DNA of 64,000 bases from Virgibacillus phasianinus (GCF_002216775.1 NZ_CP022315.1:248001-312000), one strand, 5' to 3'; shown: positions 1 through 10,338, counted from the first letter of the stretch. A program made the numbers and translations. The notes: generated by a model from the sequence alone, not told the origin.

Positions 1-158
1 GCATGATAAAATATCCCCTTTTTTTAAACAGTTTCTAAATCCCTCTATATGTTCTTTTACCTTAATTGGCTTATGTAAAACATAGATGATTGAAAGGTGT
101 GAAACAAGTTCCAAGGAATCATAAAGCTTCCGCAATTTCCATTTTACAGAAAAAAACG
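1..158. other. window edge, no certain gene
   Basis: The minus strand is open from about position 135 (a TTG codon) to the window edge. It would encode a peptide beginning LRKLYDSLELVSH that continues outside. I see no ribosome binding site in front of it and do not recognise the sequence, so it may be the 5' end of a gene or chance. Nothing is evident on the plus strand. Confidence 0.2.
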
Positions 159-653
159 TTAATTTACAATTTCTTTTACAGTGGTTAATGCTTCTTTTAG
201 CTCAGCGTTTTTCCCAGACTGTTCCAAGGTAAACCAAGAGATCCCCGGAATAAATAGGACAAAGCAAATAACAACCAACATAATAGCCCAGCCAGGAAAT
301 GCAGAAGGATCTTTTATCATAACGCCAATAACTAAGGAAATAACGGCTGTAAATACTCCAATAATGAATGGTGAAGGGAAGGTAATCTTGTTGATATCGT
401 CTAAATATGAGATCAAGGTATTCACTTTGATTTTTAATAGTTTCTGTTCAAGTCTATTTAATTCACCAAGCTTTCTATCGAGTAATGGTAAATTACGATA
501 AAAAGCCAGGTTATATTTCATATTGCTGCGTTTCTGACTCTCACTTTCACTGCTCATTATAAGATGATTTTGCAACTTAAACAGGAACTTTTCTGTATCA
601 TGCTCTTTTAAAATAGATCTGAGTTCCTTACTGATTCCACTAGATAATTCCAA
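159..653 (-). CDS. hypothetical membrane protein, 164 aa
   Basis: I do not recognise this family. The first ~90 residues are hydrophilic and helical. Two hydrophobic segments at about residues 93-112 and 120-140 are separated by a short charged loop (KDPSAFPG), and a short hydrophilic tail follows, so it is probably a two-pass membrane protein with its long N-terminal part in the cytoplasm. The start is a TTG codon with GGAG about ten bases upstream. It stands alone, about 90 bp from the terminator of the next gene upstream. No function can be assigned. Confidence 0.6.
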   Translation of the reverse strand: MELSSGISKELRSILKEHDTEKFLFKLQNHLIMSSESESQKRSNMKYNLAFYRNLPLLDRKLGELNRLEQKLLKIKVNTLISYLDDINKITFPSPFIIGVFTAVISLVIGVMIKDPSAFPGWAIMLVVICFVLFIPGISWFTLEQSGKNAELKEALTTVKEIVN

Positions 654-740
654 GATTAAACAACTCCAAAATAGATTTCAGATGCACATGCCATCCTTAT
701 CCTATTCTATTGGAGCAGTAAGAGTTTTATAACAGGAATA

Positions 741-774
741 AAAAAAGAGCGGGATGGTACCCCGCTCCTTTTCA
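741..774 (-). terminator. rho-independent terminator of the aldehyde dehydrogenase gene
   Basis: A GC-rich hairpin (arms GAGCGGG and CCCGCTC, 747-767) is followed on the minus strand by a run of seven T residues, a few bases after the stop codon. Confidence 0.85.
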
Positions 775-776
775 AC

Positions 777-2204
777 CTATTCCTCTAAATTCAGCACAAT
801 TAGTCGTTCTTCTGTCATTTCTTCGATGGAATATTTGGGACCTTCTTTTCCCCATCCACTGTTTTTCACTCCACCGTACGGCATGAGGTCAACACGATAC
901 TGGGAGGAATCATTGATCATCATTCCACCAACTTCAACTCGTTTTGCAACATAAAATGCTGTATCAAGATTCTTGGTAAAGATGCCACCTTGCAGCCCGT
1001 ATGGCGATTCATTGACATCTTCTATACATGTATCTATATCATGAAATGGAATTGTACAAAGAACTGGAGCAAAAATTTCATCACATACTACCCGCATATC
1101 CTTTTGGACATCCGTTAAAACAGTTGGGTAATACACTGTTCCCTCACGTTTTCCTCCTACTACCACTTTCGCTCCATTTTCAACGGCTTCATTGACCCAA
1201 TCTTCCGCACGTTTTGCTTCATCCTCAGAAATCATTGGACCAACATCAGTATTTTTATCATTCGGATCGCCGACATTCAATTCCTTAATTGCCTGCAATA
1301 GTTTCTGCTGGAATGAATCTTGGATGGATTCATGAACGTAGACACGCTGAACGGAAATACAAACTTGTCCGGCAAAAGCAAAGCTCTTTTGCGCAACATT
1401 TGCTGCAGCTTTTTCGATATCTGCTTCTTTATCAACAATTACTGGTGAATTATTACCTAGTTCCAGAATTAATTTATTCAACCCAGTATTTTGTTTTAAT
1501 TTAAGTCCTACTTCAGCACTTCCTGTAAACGTGTAGACAGATATCCGCTTGTCCTGCTGCATTTGTTTACCAATGACTGACCCGGAACCAGCAACCACGT
1601 TTAATAAACCAGCTGGCAAGCCTGCTTCTTGAAACAATCTGGCCATTCGTAAAGCAGTTGTTGGTGTAGCACTGGCCGGCTTTAATACGACTGCATTTCC
1701 CGCCGCAATTGCTGGACCAATTTTATGTGCAACTAGATTTAATGGGAAGTTAAATGGACTTATTGCTCCTACTACCCCAACAGGCACACGAATAGTAAAA
1801 GCCATGCGATTTTCGGATCCTGGCGCCGCTTCTACAGGAACGCCATGACCACTGATACGTTTCGCTTCTTCGGCGGACAATTCAAAGGTCTGTGTAGCCC
1901 GATCAACCTCCGTTCGCGCCTGTTTAAGTGGTTTACCAGCTTCCTTGACAATAGAATTAGCAAATTCCTCTTTATTTTCCTGAAGCAATTCAGAAACCTG
2001 TTTAAGTATTTTGTAGCGCTCATATGCACTTAATTTGGTTGATTTATATGCTTTTTCAGCGCTGTCAATTGCTTGATCGACCTCTTTTTCACCAGCCTTG
2101 GAAACCGTTGCGTAAATATCTTGTGTGTATTTGTTTAACACCTCTATCGTTTCGTCGGCAGATACCCAATTACCATTTATAAATAAATCGAATTGTTCAC
2201 TCAC
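777..2204 (-). CDS. NAD(P)-dependent aldehyde dehydrogenase
   Basis: A 475-residue ALDH-superfamily enzyme that oxidises an aldehyde to the acid in the cytoplasm. Visible hallmarks are the SPFNFPLNL region (about 149-157), the FTGSAEVG cofactor loop (226-233), the general base Glu248 in LELGN and the catalytic Cys282 in GQVCISVQR. The overall pattern, including the C-terminal YGGVKNSGWGKEG and EEMTEERL, is closest to the lactaldehyde/sulfolactaldehyde-like branch; the substrate is not decidable from sequence. The start is GTG with GGGAGAG seven bases upstream. The gene is monocistronic, with its own terminator. Confidence 0.9.
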   Translation of the reverse strand: MSEQFDLFINGNWVSADETIEVLNKYTQDIYATVSKAGEKEVDQAIDSAEKAYKSTKLSAYERYKILKQVSELLQENKEEFANSIVKEAGKPLKQARTEVDRATQTFELSAEEAKRISGHGVPVEAAPGSENRMAFTIRVPVGVVGAISPFNFPLNLVAHKIGPAIAAGNAVVLKPASATPTTALRMARLFQEAGLPAGLLNVVAGSGSVIGKQMQQDKRISVYTFTGSAEVGLKLKQNTGLNKLILELGNNSPVIVDKEADIEKAAANVAQKSFAFAGQVCISVQRVYVHESIQDSFQQKLLQAIKELNVGDPNDKNTDVGPMISEDEAKRAEDWVNEAVENGAKVVVGGKREGTVYYPTVLTDVQKDMRVVCDEIFAPVLCTIPFHDIDTCIEDVNESPYGLQGGIFTKNLDTAFYVAKRVEVGGMMINDSSQYRVDLMPYGGVKNSGWGKEGPKYSIEEMTEERLIVLNLEE

Positions 2205-2267
2205 TTTATCGCTCTCCCTAAAAATAGTCTATACTTTATCTTTCCTTATTCTTTATGATATAAACAT

Positions 2268-2315
2268 TAGAAAAGCGCAAGTGTATGTTTGAAAGCCGAC
2301 GCTGGAGCTAGATAT
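2268..2315. repeat. degenerate family A repeat fragment
   Basis: The start (GAAAAGCGCAAGTG) and end (GACGCTGGAGCTAGA) match the two ends of the full family A elements at 33,251 and 55,142, with the middle deleted. It lies in the intergenic space next to a family B hairpin. Confidence 0.6.
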
Positions 2316-2337
2316 ATTTTATACATTCTTATCTTTC

Positions 2338-2432
2338 AAGAAAAATATCCGAACTAATCCAAATTCTATTTAAATAATTTGGAATCATAGTTCGGATTTC
2401 TTTATGACTGAATCACTTTTGCCTTGGCTTCT
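2338..2432. repeat. family B hairpin repeat, copy 1
   Basis: Outer arms ATCCGAACTA (2347-2356) and TAGTTCGGAT (2388-2397) and inner arms CCAAATT/AATTTGG form a long stem. The tail 'gactgaatcacttttgcc' is shared with the copies at 18,781, 23,100 and 54,061. It sits after the 3' end of nupC (minus strand) and could act as its terminator, as T-rich sequence follows the stem. Confidence 0.8.
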
Positions 2433-2438
2433 TTTTAT

Positions 2439-3623
2439 CTATAAGAACAATCCAACTACTGTGGCTGATAAAATAGATGCAAGTGTTGCACCAATTAATA
2501 ACTTCATACCAAAACCGGAAACTTGGATTGCTTTTTTGCTGTCAATTGCTTGTACCGTTCCAGCAATAATGCCGATTGAAGAAAAGTTAGCAAAACTGGT
2601 CAGGAATACGGAAACAATACCGATTGTTTTCTCTGACATGCCGCCCAAGATTTTTTGGAACTCAAGCATAGCGACAAATTCATTGGTGACAATTTTAGTC
2701 CCCATGACACCACCAGCCCTAATTACTTCATCTGGGGCAATACCCATCAATAGTCCGATTGGTGAAAGAATGTAACCGAGAATTTCCTGCAACGTCAGTC
2801 CTGAGAAAGAAATAATCCAATTCACAAGCTCGAGTGACGCAATAAACGCAACAAGCATTGCCGCAACAATTAACGCAATTTTTCCTCCATCCAATGCACC
2901 ATTACCCATTGCTTCAAAGATACTTCTGTCCGTAGTAACATCCTTGATATCTACATGGTCTTCCTCTTTCGGTACTCGAACAGGGGCAATAACAGATGAA
3001 ATCATTAGCGCACTGAACATGTTTAGTGGCAGCGCAATCAACACATATTGTTCGGGTAAGATTTGTAAATACGCACCTACAATGGACGCTGAGACTGACC
3101 CCATAGCTGAGGCGCTGACAATATACAGCCTGTTTTTATCTAGATGCTGGAACTGCGATTTAATGGCGAGCAGTGCTTCAGATTGACCGAAAAAGATACT
3201 GTTAACCGCATTAAATGATTCTACCTTTGGCACTCCTGTGATTTTCGAAATAAAGCCACCTACATATTTAATGATTGGCGGAAGAATACGTAAATACGTG
3301 AGTACGGATAAAATAGTTGCGAAAAAGATAATGAGCAATAGCACATCAAAAAAGAATATGCTGCCGCCGTCTTTCACCGCGACACCACCCACGATAAAAT
3401 TAATGCCAACTGTACCAAATTCAATAAGTTTGTTAAAGCCAGCTGAAATACCTTTTATTATTGCTTGTCCAATTTCAGTCTTAAACATGAACAGCGTTAT
3501 CAACATCTGTGCAACCAGCATAACAATGATGCCTCTATAATTTATATTTTTCTTATCGTTCGACATCAAAAACGCTATTCCGAGGACAACGATGATTGCT
3601 AATATTCCGAGAAGAATATCCAC
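2439..3623 (-). CDS. nupC: NupC-family nucleoside transporter
   Basis: A 394-residue concentrative nucleoside transporter (CNT) that imports nucleosides with H+ or Na+. Family signatures visible are GQSEALLAIK (about 143-152) in the nucleoside-binding re-entrant region, SASIVGAYLQ, and the C-terminal TNEFVAM and SFANFSSIGI motifs, within about eight to ten hydrophobic helices. Length matches Bacillus NupC. The start is GTG with GGGAGG nine bases upstream. A near-perfect cre sits 35 bp upstream, suggesting catabolite repression. Which nucleosides are transported is not resolvable. Confidence 0.93.
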   Translation of the reverse strand: MDILLGILAIIVVLGIAFLMSNDKKNINYRGIIVMLVAQMLITLFMFKTEIGQAIIKGISAGFNKLIEFGTVGINFIVGGVAVKDGGSIFFFDVLLLIIFFATILSVLTYLRILPPIIKYVGGFISKITGVPKVESFNAVNSIFFGQSEALLAIKSQFQHLDKNRLYIVSASAMGSVSASIVGAYLQILPEQYVLIALPLNMFSALMISSVIAPVRVPKEEDHVDIKDVTTDRSIFEAMGNGALDGGKIALIVAAMLVAFIASLELVNWIISFSGLTLQEILGYILSPIGLLMGIAPDEVIRAGGVMGTKIVTNEFVAMLEFQKILGGMSEKTIGIVSVFLTSFANFSSIGIIAGTVQAIDSKKAIQVSGFGMKLLIGATLASILSATVVGLFL

Positions 3624-3657
3624 GGACTCTAGCCTCCCTTTACCTATAATCTAAATT

Positions 3658-3671
3658 TGTAAATGCTTACA
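3658..3671 (-). promoter_or_regulatory. cre-like site upstream of nupC
   Basis: TGTAAATGCTTACA matches the CcpA consensus TGWNANCGNTNWCA at all but one position (T for the central C). A possible promoter, TTGTAA then TATAGG 18 bases on, overlaps it. Catabolite control is inferred. Confidence 0.5.
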
Positions 3672-3864
3672 AATAGTTTTTCCACTACTGATTCTAACAG
3701 GTTGTCAGACGTCATGCAAATGAAATTTTATGCAGCTTCTATCTGACTTTAGTTTTACCCAATTTCCTGAATTTAAATAATAGCCAGCCCGCATTTGCCA
3801 AACGTAGTAGCATGATAAATTTTGGGTATAATACAAGTTAGCCAAATTAAGAAAGGTCGATTAT

Positions 3865-4164
3865 ATGGAATTCCCCGTTATCCAGACAAACTTTTGGGAT
3901 GGAGTGATTGCTGTTCCATTAGTTGTTCTTATTACACAGCTTTTTAAGATATTTCCAATCCCCAGCAAATTCATTCCGACAATAGCTACGGTTGTAGGAT
4001 TTACGATCTCTATCTTTTTCAGCCACAGACATGACTTATGGGCAGGTTTATTCATGGGAGGATTTTATAGTGGAGCAGCAATCGGAGCATATGCATCGTT
4101 AAAAACTTCCTGGTTAGCCCTTCGAAAACAAGGTGAATATAAAACAAAAGGAAAACCTTATTAG
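3865..4164 (+). CDS. small membrane protein, 99 aa, holin-like
   Basis: A short, strongly hydrophobic protein with three probable membrane segments (about residues 12-30, 36-53 and 60-80) and a basic C-terminal tail (LRKQGEYKTKGKPY). Size and layout resemble phage-type holins and other small Bacillus membrane proteins, but I cannot name a family. The start ATG has GAAAGG upstream, and a TATAAT box lies at 3827-3832. It is convergent with the NCS2 permease gene. Confidence 0.6.
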   Translation: MEFPVIQTNFWDGVIAVPLVVLITQLFKIFPIPSKFIPTIATVVGFTISIFFSHRHDLWAGLFMGGFYSGAAIGAYASLKTSWLALRKQGEYKTKGKPY

Positions 4165-4203
4165 GCTTCCCTTTGTTTGTAAAGTTTCGAATAACTGCTT
4201 TTA

Positions 4204-5493
4204 TTAATGTGCTGGAAAAAAAGCCATTTGCAGGACAAAGATGATTCCAAACAAATATAAAATCCAGTGTACATCCTTCCCCTTTCCACTGACCAATTTA
4301 AGCAATGGATAAGTGATAAATCCAATGGAAATTCCGGTTGCAATACTGGATGTTAAAGGCATGGTCAGAATAATCGCAAAGGCAGGAAACGCCTCATCAA
4401 AGGTTTTCCAATTAATGCGTGCCAACCCTTCCATCATAAAACTTCCGACAATAATTAGTACTGGTGCTGTCATTGCTGGTAAATTTGCAATAGCCCCGAT
4501 TAATGGGGAGAAAAATACCGATAAAGCAAATAATAGCGCTACGATAAGTGATGTTAAACCAGTTCGCCCGCCAGCTGTAACACCGGATGTTGACTCTATA
4601 TATGCAGTCGATGGGCTTGTCCCAAACATGGAACCGACTGTAGTGGCTGTAGCATCGGCCAGCAGGGCTGACTTCGCACGAGGCAATTTGCCTTCCTTCA
4701 TAAAGCCGGCTTGCTCTGCAACGCCAATCAACGTTCCGGTAGTATCAAATATGGTAACCAATAAAAAAGCGAAAACTACCGTATAAAGACTGTTTGCGAA
4801 CACCCCTCCAATATCCATATCAAAAAATACTGGTGCAGGCGGTGCAGATGCAACTCCCTCAAAGTTTAGCTGCCCCGTAAAAAATGCGATAATTCCAGTG
4901 ATAATCATACCGACGAAGAGTGCACCTTTTACATTCCGTGCCATTAATATTAAGGTAATAAAAAGCCCGGCTAATGTCAGCAATGTCATAGGCTGATGCA
5001 AGTCACCAAACGCAACCATTGTATTCTTATTGGGAACAACGATTCCGGATGACTTCAACCCAAGAAACGCGATAAACAGGCCAATACCAGACGTAATTCC
5101 GAACTTTAAAGAAGCTGGAATTGCTTCAATTAATGTTTCGCGTAATTTGGTAAGGCTTAATAACATAAAAATAATTCCTGCTATAAAAACTGTTCCAAAA
5201 ATCACTTGATAGGAATAGCCTTGTGATGCGACAACACTTGCAAAGTACGCATTCATTCCCATACCAGGTGCAATTGCAATAGGATAATTTGAGAAAAAGG
5301 CCATGAATAAAGTTCCAACCACGGCCGAAATGACCGTTGCCATAAATACCTGTTCAAATGGTACACCAACACTCGAAAGAATTGCTGGATTTACCACAAG
5401 AATATATGCCATGGTCAAAAAGGTTGTTAATCCAGCAATAACTTCGGTTCGGTAATTTGTATTGTTTTGTTTTAGTTTAAAGAGTTTATTCAC
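4204..5493 (-). CDS. NCS2-family purine (guanine/hypoxanthine or adenine) permease
   Basis: A 429-residue, about 12-14-helix AzgA-like permease for uptake of purine bases. Visible family motifs are GLTTFLTMAYILVVNP near the N-terminus, GMGMNAYFA, and GTSPSTAYIESTSGVTAGGRTGL in the substrate region. The likely start is the GTG giving MNKLFKLKQ, because AAGGTG lies six bases before it; an ATG three codons upstream overlaps that ribosome site. A good SigA promoter lies upstream, but I find no purine riboswitch, which several Bacillus relatives have. Guanine/hypoxanthine versus adenine is not certain. Confidence 0.9.
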   Translation of the reverse strand: MNKLFKLKQNNTNYRTEVIAGLTTFLTMAYILVVNPAILSSVGVPFEQVFMATVISAVVGTLFMAFFSNYPIAIAPGMGMNAYFASVVASQGYSYQVIFGTVFIAGIIFMLLSLTKLRETLIEAIPASLKFGITSGIGLFIAFLGLKSSGIVVPNKNTMVAFGDLHQPMTLLTLAGLFITLILMARNVKGALFVGMIITGIIAFFTGQLNFEGVASAPPAPVFFDMDIGGVFANSLYTVVFAFLLVTIFDTTGTLIGVAEQAGFMKEGKLPRAKSALLADATATTVGSMFGTSPSTAYIESTSGVTAGGRTGLTSLIVALLFALSVFFSPLIGAIANLPAMTAPVLIIVGSFMMEGLARINWKTFDEAFPAFAIILTMPLTSSIATGISIGFITYPLLKLVSGKGKDVHWILYLFGIIFVLQMAFFPAH

Positions 5494-5535
5494 TACATAC
5501 ACCTTGCTTTCCGAATGAAATAATCAACATATACA

Positions 5536-5564
5536 ATAATATTCGTTTTTAACCATTAACGCAA
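5536..5564 (-). promoter_or_regulatory. SigA-type promoter of the purine permease gene
   Basis: The -35 TTGCGT (5559-5564) and -10 TATTAT (5536-5541) are separated by exactly 17 bases, about 43 bp before the start codon. Confidence 0.6.
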
Positions 5565-5714
5565 TATATTTAATTGAATTTATTATGTTAAGGTAAAAAA
5601 TACAAACTAGGATCAAGGTATGTATAAGAAAAACATATTGTGACAAAGTTTTATCAAGACTCCCTTGGCTCATAAAAATCCCTACTGTTGCTAGGCGTTC
5701 AAATTTCATCTTAT

Positions 5715-5753
5715 AAAAAACCCGTTATGGCATTCGCCATAACGGGTTTTTGA
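5715..5753 (-). terminator. terminator of the odhAB operon
   Basis: A perfect ten-base stem, CCCGTTATGG/CCATAACGGG (5721-5746), is bordered by A and T runs on both sides, right after the odhB stop codon. Confidence 0.9.
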
Positions 5754-5761
5754 AATCTTTA

Positions 5762-7033
5762 TTATCCTTCAAGCAATAAATCATATGGATCTTCAAGCAA
5801 TTGTTTAATCCGTACTAGGAATTGCACCGCTTCTTTTCCATCAACCACACGATGGTCATAGGATAGTGCTAAGTACATCATAGGACGAACTTCAATGGAG
5901 TCATCTGGCATTACCATTGCACGTTTAATAATGTTATGCATGCCAAGAATACCAACCTGTGGTGCGTTAAGTATCGGTGTTGACATCATTGAACCAAATG
6001 TACCCCCATTAGTAATGGTGAACGTTCCACCTTGCAAGTCATTCATTTGTAATTCTTTATTTTGTGCTTTCTTGCCTAGGCCGCCAATTTCACGTTCAAC
6101 GCCAGCAAAGTCTAAGCGGTCTGCATCCCGAACTACAGGTACTACTAATCCTTCTTCAGTTGAAACTGCGATACCAATATCATAAAATTTCTTCAGTACT
6201 AATTCGTTTCCTTGAATTTCCGAATTAATTAACGGGAATTCTTTTAATGCGCCAACAACTGCTTTTGTAAAGAACGACATGAAACCTAGCTTCACATCAT
6301 GTTTCTTCACAAAGTTTTCTTTCCGTTCACTGCGAAGCTTCATTACAGCTGTCATATCAACCTCATTGAAAGTGGTAAGCATTGCCGATTCATGTTGAAC
6401 CTCGACAAGGCGTTTTGCAATCGTTTGACGGCGACGTGACATTTTAATGCGTTCAACCGGTTTATCAAACTCTGTTTTCTCAGCGCTTTTCGGTTGCTCT
6501 TTTTTCGCTGGCTTTTCTTCTTTTTTATTGTTGCTGCCATTTGCTGCTGCATCAACATCCTCTGGGCGAATACGGCCTAATGGATCACGCGGGCTGATAG
6601 AGCTCAAATCAATATTTAGTTCACGTGCGCGTTTCCTAGCTGCAGGAGATGCAATAACATCTTGCTTATTGTCTTCTGATTGTTCTTCTTTCTTTTCTTC
6701 TTTTTTCGGAGATTCTTTTGGTTCTTCTTTAGGAGCTTCTTCTTTTTTCTCTTCTTTTGGAGCCTCTTCTTGCTCAGAAGAGTCACCGCCAGCTTCACCA
6801 TTTTCATCTACTTTTGCTATGATATCTCCTACTTCAACATCGTCGCCTTCTTCGCTCACGATTTCCACAAGAACACCAGCAAAATCTGAGTTGACTTCCA
6901 CATTGACTTTATCTGTTTCCAGTTCAACAACGGGGTCACCTTTCTCAATCTTATCGCCTTTTTTTACTAACCATTCGGCAATAGTTCCTTCTGTAATTGA
7001 TTCTGCTAGCTCTGGAATTTTAATCTCTTTCAC
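5762..7033 (-). CDS. odhB: dihydrolipoyl succinyltransferase, E2 of 2-oxoglutarate dehydrogenase
   Basis: The core E2 subunit transfers the succinyl group from lipoyl-lysine to CoA in the TCA cycle. An N-terminal lipoyl domain (1-77) carries the lipoyl Lys42 in ETDKVNV. A Glu/Lys-rich linker (about 83-125), a peripheral-subunit-binding domain (about 127-163, [13 protein letters not shown]) and the catalytic domain follow, the last with His394 and Asp398 in DHRVVDG. Its length (423 aa) is typical. The start codon overlaps the end of odhA by 14 bases, so translation is probably coupled. E3 is not in the window. Confidence 0.97.
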   Translation of the reverse strand: MKEIKIPELAESITEGTIAEWLVKKGDKIEKGDPVVELETDKVNVEVNSDFAGVLVEIVSEEGDDVEVGDIIAKVDENGEAGGDSSEQEEAPKEEKKEEAPKEEPKESPKKEEKKEEQSEDNKQDVIASPAARKRARELNIDLSSISPRDPLGRIRPEDVDAAANGSNNKKEEKPAKKEQPKSAEKTEFDKPVERIKMSRRRQTIAKRLVEVQHESAMLTTFNEVDMTAVMKLRSERKENFVKKHDVKLGFMSFFTKAVVGALKEFPLINSEIQGNELVLKKFYDIGIAVSTEEGLVVPVVRDADRLDFAGVEREIGGLGKKAQNKELQMNDLQGGTFTITNGGTFGSMMSTPILNAPQVGILGMHNIIKRAMVMPDDSIEVRPMMYLALSYDHRVVDGKEAVQFLVRIKQLLEDPYDLLLEG

Positions 7034-9884
7034 TGGAATCTCCTCCTTCTATCGGTTGTATCGCTTTTTGTACTAATTGGTTTTGCTCCGTTTTGTGCAC
7101 ATTAGGTATCCCAACTGCTGGTGATGAACGTCTTGGTCGGCCAATATAACGTAATGTTTGACCTTCTTGGAGCAAGTCTCTCAAAAAATCATCGACAAAC
7201 TCCCAAGCCCCCATATTTTTCGGTTCTTCTTGCACCCAAACAATTTCTTCTAAATTAGGAAGTTCCTTGATAACCTTTTCCAATTCCTTTTTAGGGAATG
7301 GATAGATTTGTTCCAAGCGCACTGCGCGTAAAAAGTCAAAGTTTGCTTCTGAATTGTCAATAGCCTCTTCAATATCAACCATCACCTTGCCGCTTCCAAT
7401 CAATAAGCGTGTTGCATTCTTCTTACTTACCTTTAGATTAGGCTGTTGACGTAAAGGCTGGAACTTACCTTCTGTGAACTCCTTAGCCACGGATGCAACA
7501 CGTTGATTACGCAGCAAGCTTTTCGGTGTCATTAAAATTAACGGTCTGGCTTCTTCACGTCCGCGCATTGCTGCCTGACGGCGGATTAAATGGAAGAACT
7601 GTGCCGACGAAGTCACATTTGCAACAATCCAGTTATTTTCAGCACCAAGCTGTAAATAACGCTCTAACCGCGCACTGGAGTGCTCTGGTCCCTGGCCTTC
7701 ATAACCATGCGGGAGAAGCATAATCATGTTTGACTTTTCGCCCCACTTTGCACGACTTGCTGCAATAAATTGATCAAAAATCACTTGACCAGCATTTGCA
7801 AAGTCACCAAATTGCGCTTCCCAAAGCACCAATGTATTTGGTGATTGTACACTATATCCATATTCAAAGCCTAAAACCCCAGCCTCGGATAATGGACTGT
7901 TCCGAACATCAAACGAAGCCTTCGCATCTTCAAGACCATGCATCAAGCAATATTTCTCATTTGTTTTAATATCATGTAAAACAGAATGGCGATGTGCGAA
8001 TGTACCACGTTCAGTATCCTGACCAGTAAGACGGATTGGAATACCATCATTCAAGATAGAAGCATATGCCAGTGCCTCGCCAGCACCCCAGTCGGCTTTG
8101 TTTCCTTCTTCCAATACATTTTCACGACGTTTCAGGATTTTCTCAAGCTTCTTAAACCCGGTAAACCCTTCAGGACGATTCTGCATATTCTTGTTCAAAG
8201 TCTTCAATGTATCAAGAGGAACAGCTGTTTCAAATTGATCAAGTCCATTTGTTAATTCTTTTGGCATGCTTTGTGCTACTGCTTCACCAGTATCGTTTTC
8301 CTTCATGCCTTCGTAGATATTACGCAGGCTTTCTTCAACATCGTTCTTGATTTTCTTAAAACCATCACTATCAACTATACCCTTTTCTTCCATTTCCTTA
8401 GCAAAAACGTTAGCTGCCGTAGGATGTTTGTCAATGTTTTGATAAAGAAGCGGTTGTGTAGTTCTTGGCTCATCCATTTCGTTATGGCCATAACGACGAT
8501 ATCCAACCAAATCGATCAAAAAGTCTTTATGAAACTTTTGACGATAATCATAGGCAATCTTGATTGCAGATACACAAGCAATTGGATCATCAGCATTCAC
8601 ATGAATGATTGGGATTTCAAAGCCCTTTGCCAAGTCGCTGGCGTATCGTGTTGAACGTCCATCTCGCTGATTTGTCGTATAACCAACCAGATTGTTTGCA
8701 ATGATGTGTAGCGATCCGCCTGTTTTATAACCAGGAAGGCCACTTAAATTTAATGCTTCCGCAACTACACCCTCACCAATAAATGCAGCATCCCCATGAA
8801 TCACGACAGGAAATGCCTTATTCATATCCTGATTTGGATAACCCGATTCTGAACGATCATCCTGTGCCGCGCGGGCGAAACCTTCAACAACCGGATTTAC
8901 AAATTCAAGGTGTGATGGATTATGTGCTAACGTAATTCGAGTTGTAGTTTCATCTCCATCTCTTACATCCTTTGTTGCACCAAAATGATATTTAACATCG
9001 CCGGTCCAACCATAGTTTATGCCTGTTGAACCTTCTGATGGTATTAATTCCTTATCTGGCGAATGGTGGAATTCTGAAAAGATTTTATCGTAAGGCTTGC
9101 CTAAAACATGCGCAAGCACGCTTAAACGGCCCCGGTGAGCCATTCCCATCATAATATGTTCAATTTTATCTCTCGTCGCGTACTTAACGATTCGATCCAG
9201 CATCGGTACCATAGCTTCAAGACCTTCAATTGAAAAGCGCTTCTGTCCGACAAATGTCTTTTGCAAGAACCCTTCAAAGCCTTCCACATGGGCAAGGCGC
9301 TCAAGCAACTGTCTCTTTTCCTCATCAGAAAGTGACATCCGAGCATTGCCTGCTTCAATTAATTCCATTAACCATTTGCGTTCTGCGTCATTATTCACAT
9401 GATCAAATTCATACGTAATTGTTCCTGAATAATATTTTTTCAATTCCATTATTACATCATAGCCATTGTCGACCCCATTTGGAGCATCTTCCCAAAGCCA
9501 TTGTGCAGGAATGCTTTTTAAATCTTCTTCACTAAGTCCATATGCGCTCGGCTTAACGAGTTCCGTTTCACGCTGTTTTGAAAGTCCAACCGGGTAAATA
9601 TCCGCTTCCAAATGTCCATAACGACGAATAGCCTCAACGAGTTTCATAGCTGAGGTTAGTTTCTTAATATCATTTATGGAAGTTGATGCTGATACTGCTT
9701 GAGCTTCAACATTATTTGAATGCGTCCATTCAGGGGCTCCATGCTCTTCAAAAACTTCTTTTAAAGATGGATCTACTGATTCAGGATCCTCTTTAAACAA
9801 GTCATATTGCTCTTCCACATACCCAATATTTGGACCATAAAATTTTTCCCAGAATCTCTCATTGGATTCTTCATTCTGTGCCAC
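7020..9884 (-). CDS. odhA: 2-oxoglutarate dehydrogenase E1 component
   Basis: A 954-residue thiamine-diphosphate enzyme that decarboxylates 2-oxoglutarate and succinylates the lipoyl group of OdhB. The N-terminal [20 protein letters not shown] is the small E1o helix that docks to E2. [13 protein letters not shown] (about 245-257) and GDAAFIGEG (364-372) with NNLVGYTTN form the ThDP/Mg site. The C-terminal half holds the transketolase-like pyrimidine-binding domain and ends QPIEGG. The start is GTG with GGGGG about eight bases upstream. It is the first gene of the odhAB operon, with a promoter about 100 bp upstream. Confidence 0.97.
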   Translation of the reverse strand: MAQNEESNERFWEKFYGPNIGYVEEQYDLFKEDPESVDPSLKEVFEEHGAPEWTHSNNVEAQAVSASTSINDIKKLTSAMKLVEAIRRYGHLEADIYPVGLSKQRETELVKPSAYGLSEEDLKSIPAQWLWEDAPNGVDNGYDVIMELKKYYSGTITYEFDHVNNDAERKWLMELIEAGNARMSLSDEEKRQLLERLAHVEGFEGFLQKTFVGQKRFSIEGLEAMVPMLDRIVKYATRDKIEHIMMGMAHRGRLSVLAHVLGKPYDKIFSEFHHSPDKELIPSEGSTGINYGWTGDVKYHFGATKDVRDGDETTTRITLAHNPSHLEFVNPVVEGFARAAQDDRSESGYPNQDMNKAFPVVIHGDAAFIGEGVVAEALNLSGLPGYKTGGSLHIIANNLVGYTTNQRDGRSTRYASDLAKGFEIPIIHVNADDPIACVSAIKIAYDYRQKFHKDFLIDLVGYRRYGHNEMDEPRTTQPLLYQNIDKHPTAANVFAKEMEEKGIVDSDGFKKIKNDVEESLRNIYEGMKENDTGEAVAQSMPKELTNGLDQFETAVPLDTLKTLNKNMQNRPEGFTGFKKLEKILKRRENVLEEGNKADWGAGEALAYASILNDGIPIRLTGQDTERGTFAHRHSVLHDIKTNEKYCLMHGLEDAKASFDVRNSPLSEAGVLGFEYGYSVQSPNTLVLWEAQFGDFANAGQVIFDQFIAASRAKWGEKSNMIMLLPHGYEGQGPEHSSARLERYLQLGAENNWIVANVTSSAQFFHLIRRQAAMRGREEARPLILMTPKSLLRNQRVASVAKEFTEGKFQPLRQQPNLKVSKKNATRLLIGSGKVMVDIEEAIDNSEANFDFLRAVRLEQIYPFPKKELEKVIKELPNLEEIVWVQEEPKNMGAWEFVDDFLRDLLQEGQTLRYIGRPRRSSPAVGIPNVHKTEQNQLVQKAIQPIEGGDSSERD

Positions 9885-9978
9885 GTCTTATACCCCCATT
9901 AGAAGTTAACTTTCTCCGTTGATAAACGGCTTTTTCATCCAGTATTCATTATAGAACTGTCATACGACTTCATCAACT

Positions 9979-10007
9979 AATATACCCTATTTTATGTTCA
10001 TAAACAA
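9979..10007 (-). promoter_or_regulatory. SigA-type promoter of odhAB
   Basis: The -35 TTGTTT (10002-10007) and -10 TATATT (9979-9984) have a 17-base spacer and lie 95 bp before the odhA start. Confidence 0.5.
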
Positions 10008-10099
10008 CAAATGAATTGTCTTATTCCGCAAAATATGACAAAACGTTTAAAACATGTCGTATACATGTTAACAACTCGGCAAAAATAATATACCAATGG

Positions 10100-10128
10100 T
10101 TCACATTTTAAAATAAATAGGCTATAAT
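10100..10128 (+). promoter_or_regulatory. strong SigA promoter for a small gene
   Basis: TTCACA (10100-10105) and a perfect TATAAT (10123-10128) are 17 bases apart, directly upstream of the 35-codon gene at 10,185. Confidence 0.7.
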
Positions 10129-10184
10129 AAAGACATTAAATTTGATACAAGTGGATACATATATATTTAAAGGAGGCAAGCAGC

Positions 10185-10292
10185 ATGACAGTTGACTTGG
10201 CATTACTATTAGGAGTAAGTGTGACATTTGTCGTGTCCATCTTTACAGCAGGCCATGATGCAAAACCGGGAGTAGCTAAAAAGGATCAATAA
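10185..10292 (+). CDS. small membrane peptide, 35 aa
   Basis: The frame encodes 35 residues starting MTVDLALLLGVSVTFVVSIF, one hydrophobic helix (about 4-20), then a polar tail with AGHDAKPGVAKKDQ. I do not recognise a family. It is likely real because it has its own near-consensus promoter, an ideal AAAGGAGGC ribosome site eight bases before the ATG, and a tight terminator right after the stop. It is divergent from odhA. Confidence 0.7.
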   Translation: MTVDLALLLGVSVTFVVSIFTAGHDAKPGVAKKDQ

Positions 10293-10327
10293 TAAAACCG
10301 TCATGTTAAGCATGACGGTTTTATTTA
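10293..10327. terminator. bidirectional terminator
   Basis: A perfect 12-base stem AAAACCGTCATG/CATGACGGTTTT (10294-10322) with a five-base loop has T-rich flanks on both strands. It serves the small gene on the plus strand and trmL on the minus strand. Confidence 0.9.
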
Positions 10328-10338
10328 TCAGTCCATCC

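Noticed and set aside
4313-4786. Plus-strand frame opposite the purine permease gene (157 codons)
   Set aside because: A shadow of a well-supported membrane protein gene.
5494-5710. Possible purine riboswitch upstream of the NCS2 permease gene
   Set aside because: None of the conserved loop sequences or the P1-P3 pairing of the purine aptamer is present; only a SigA promoter is seen.
6447-7076. Long plus-strand frame opposite odhB (209 codons)
   Set aside because: A Ser/Phe-rich mirror of the Glu/Lys-rich linker of OdhB; no ribosome site and it lies fully inside a certain gene.
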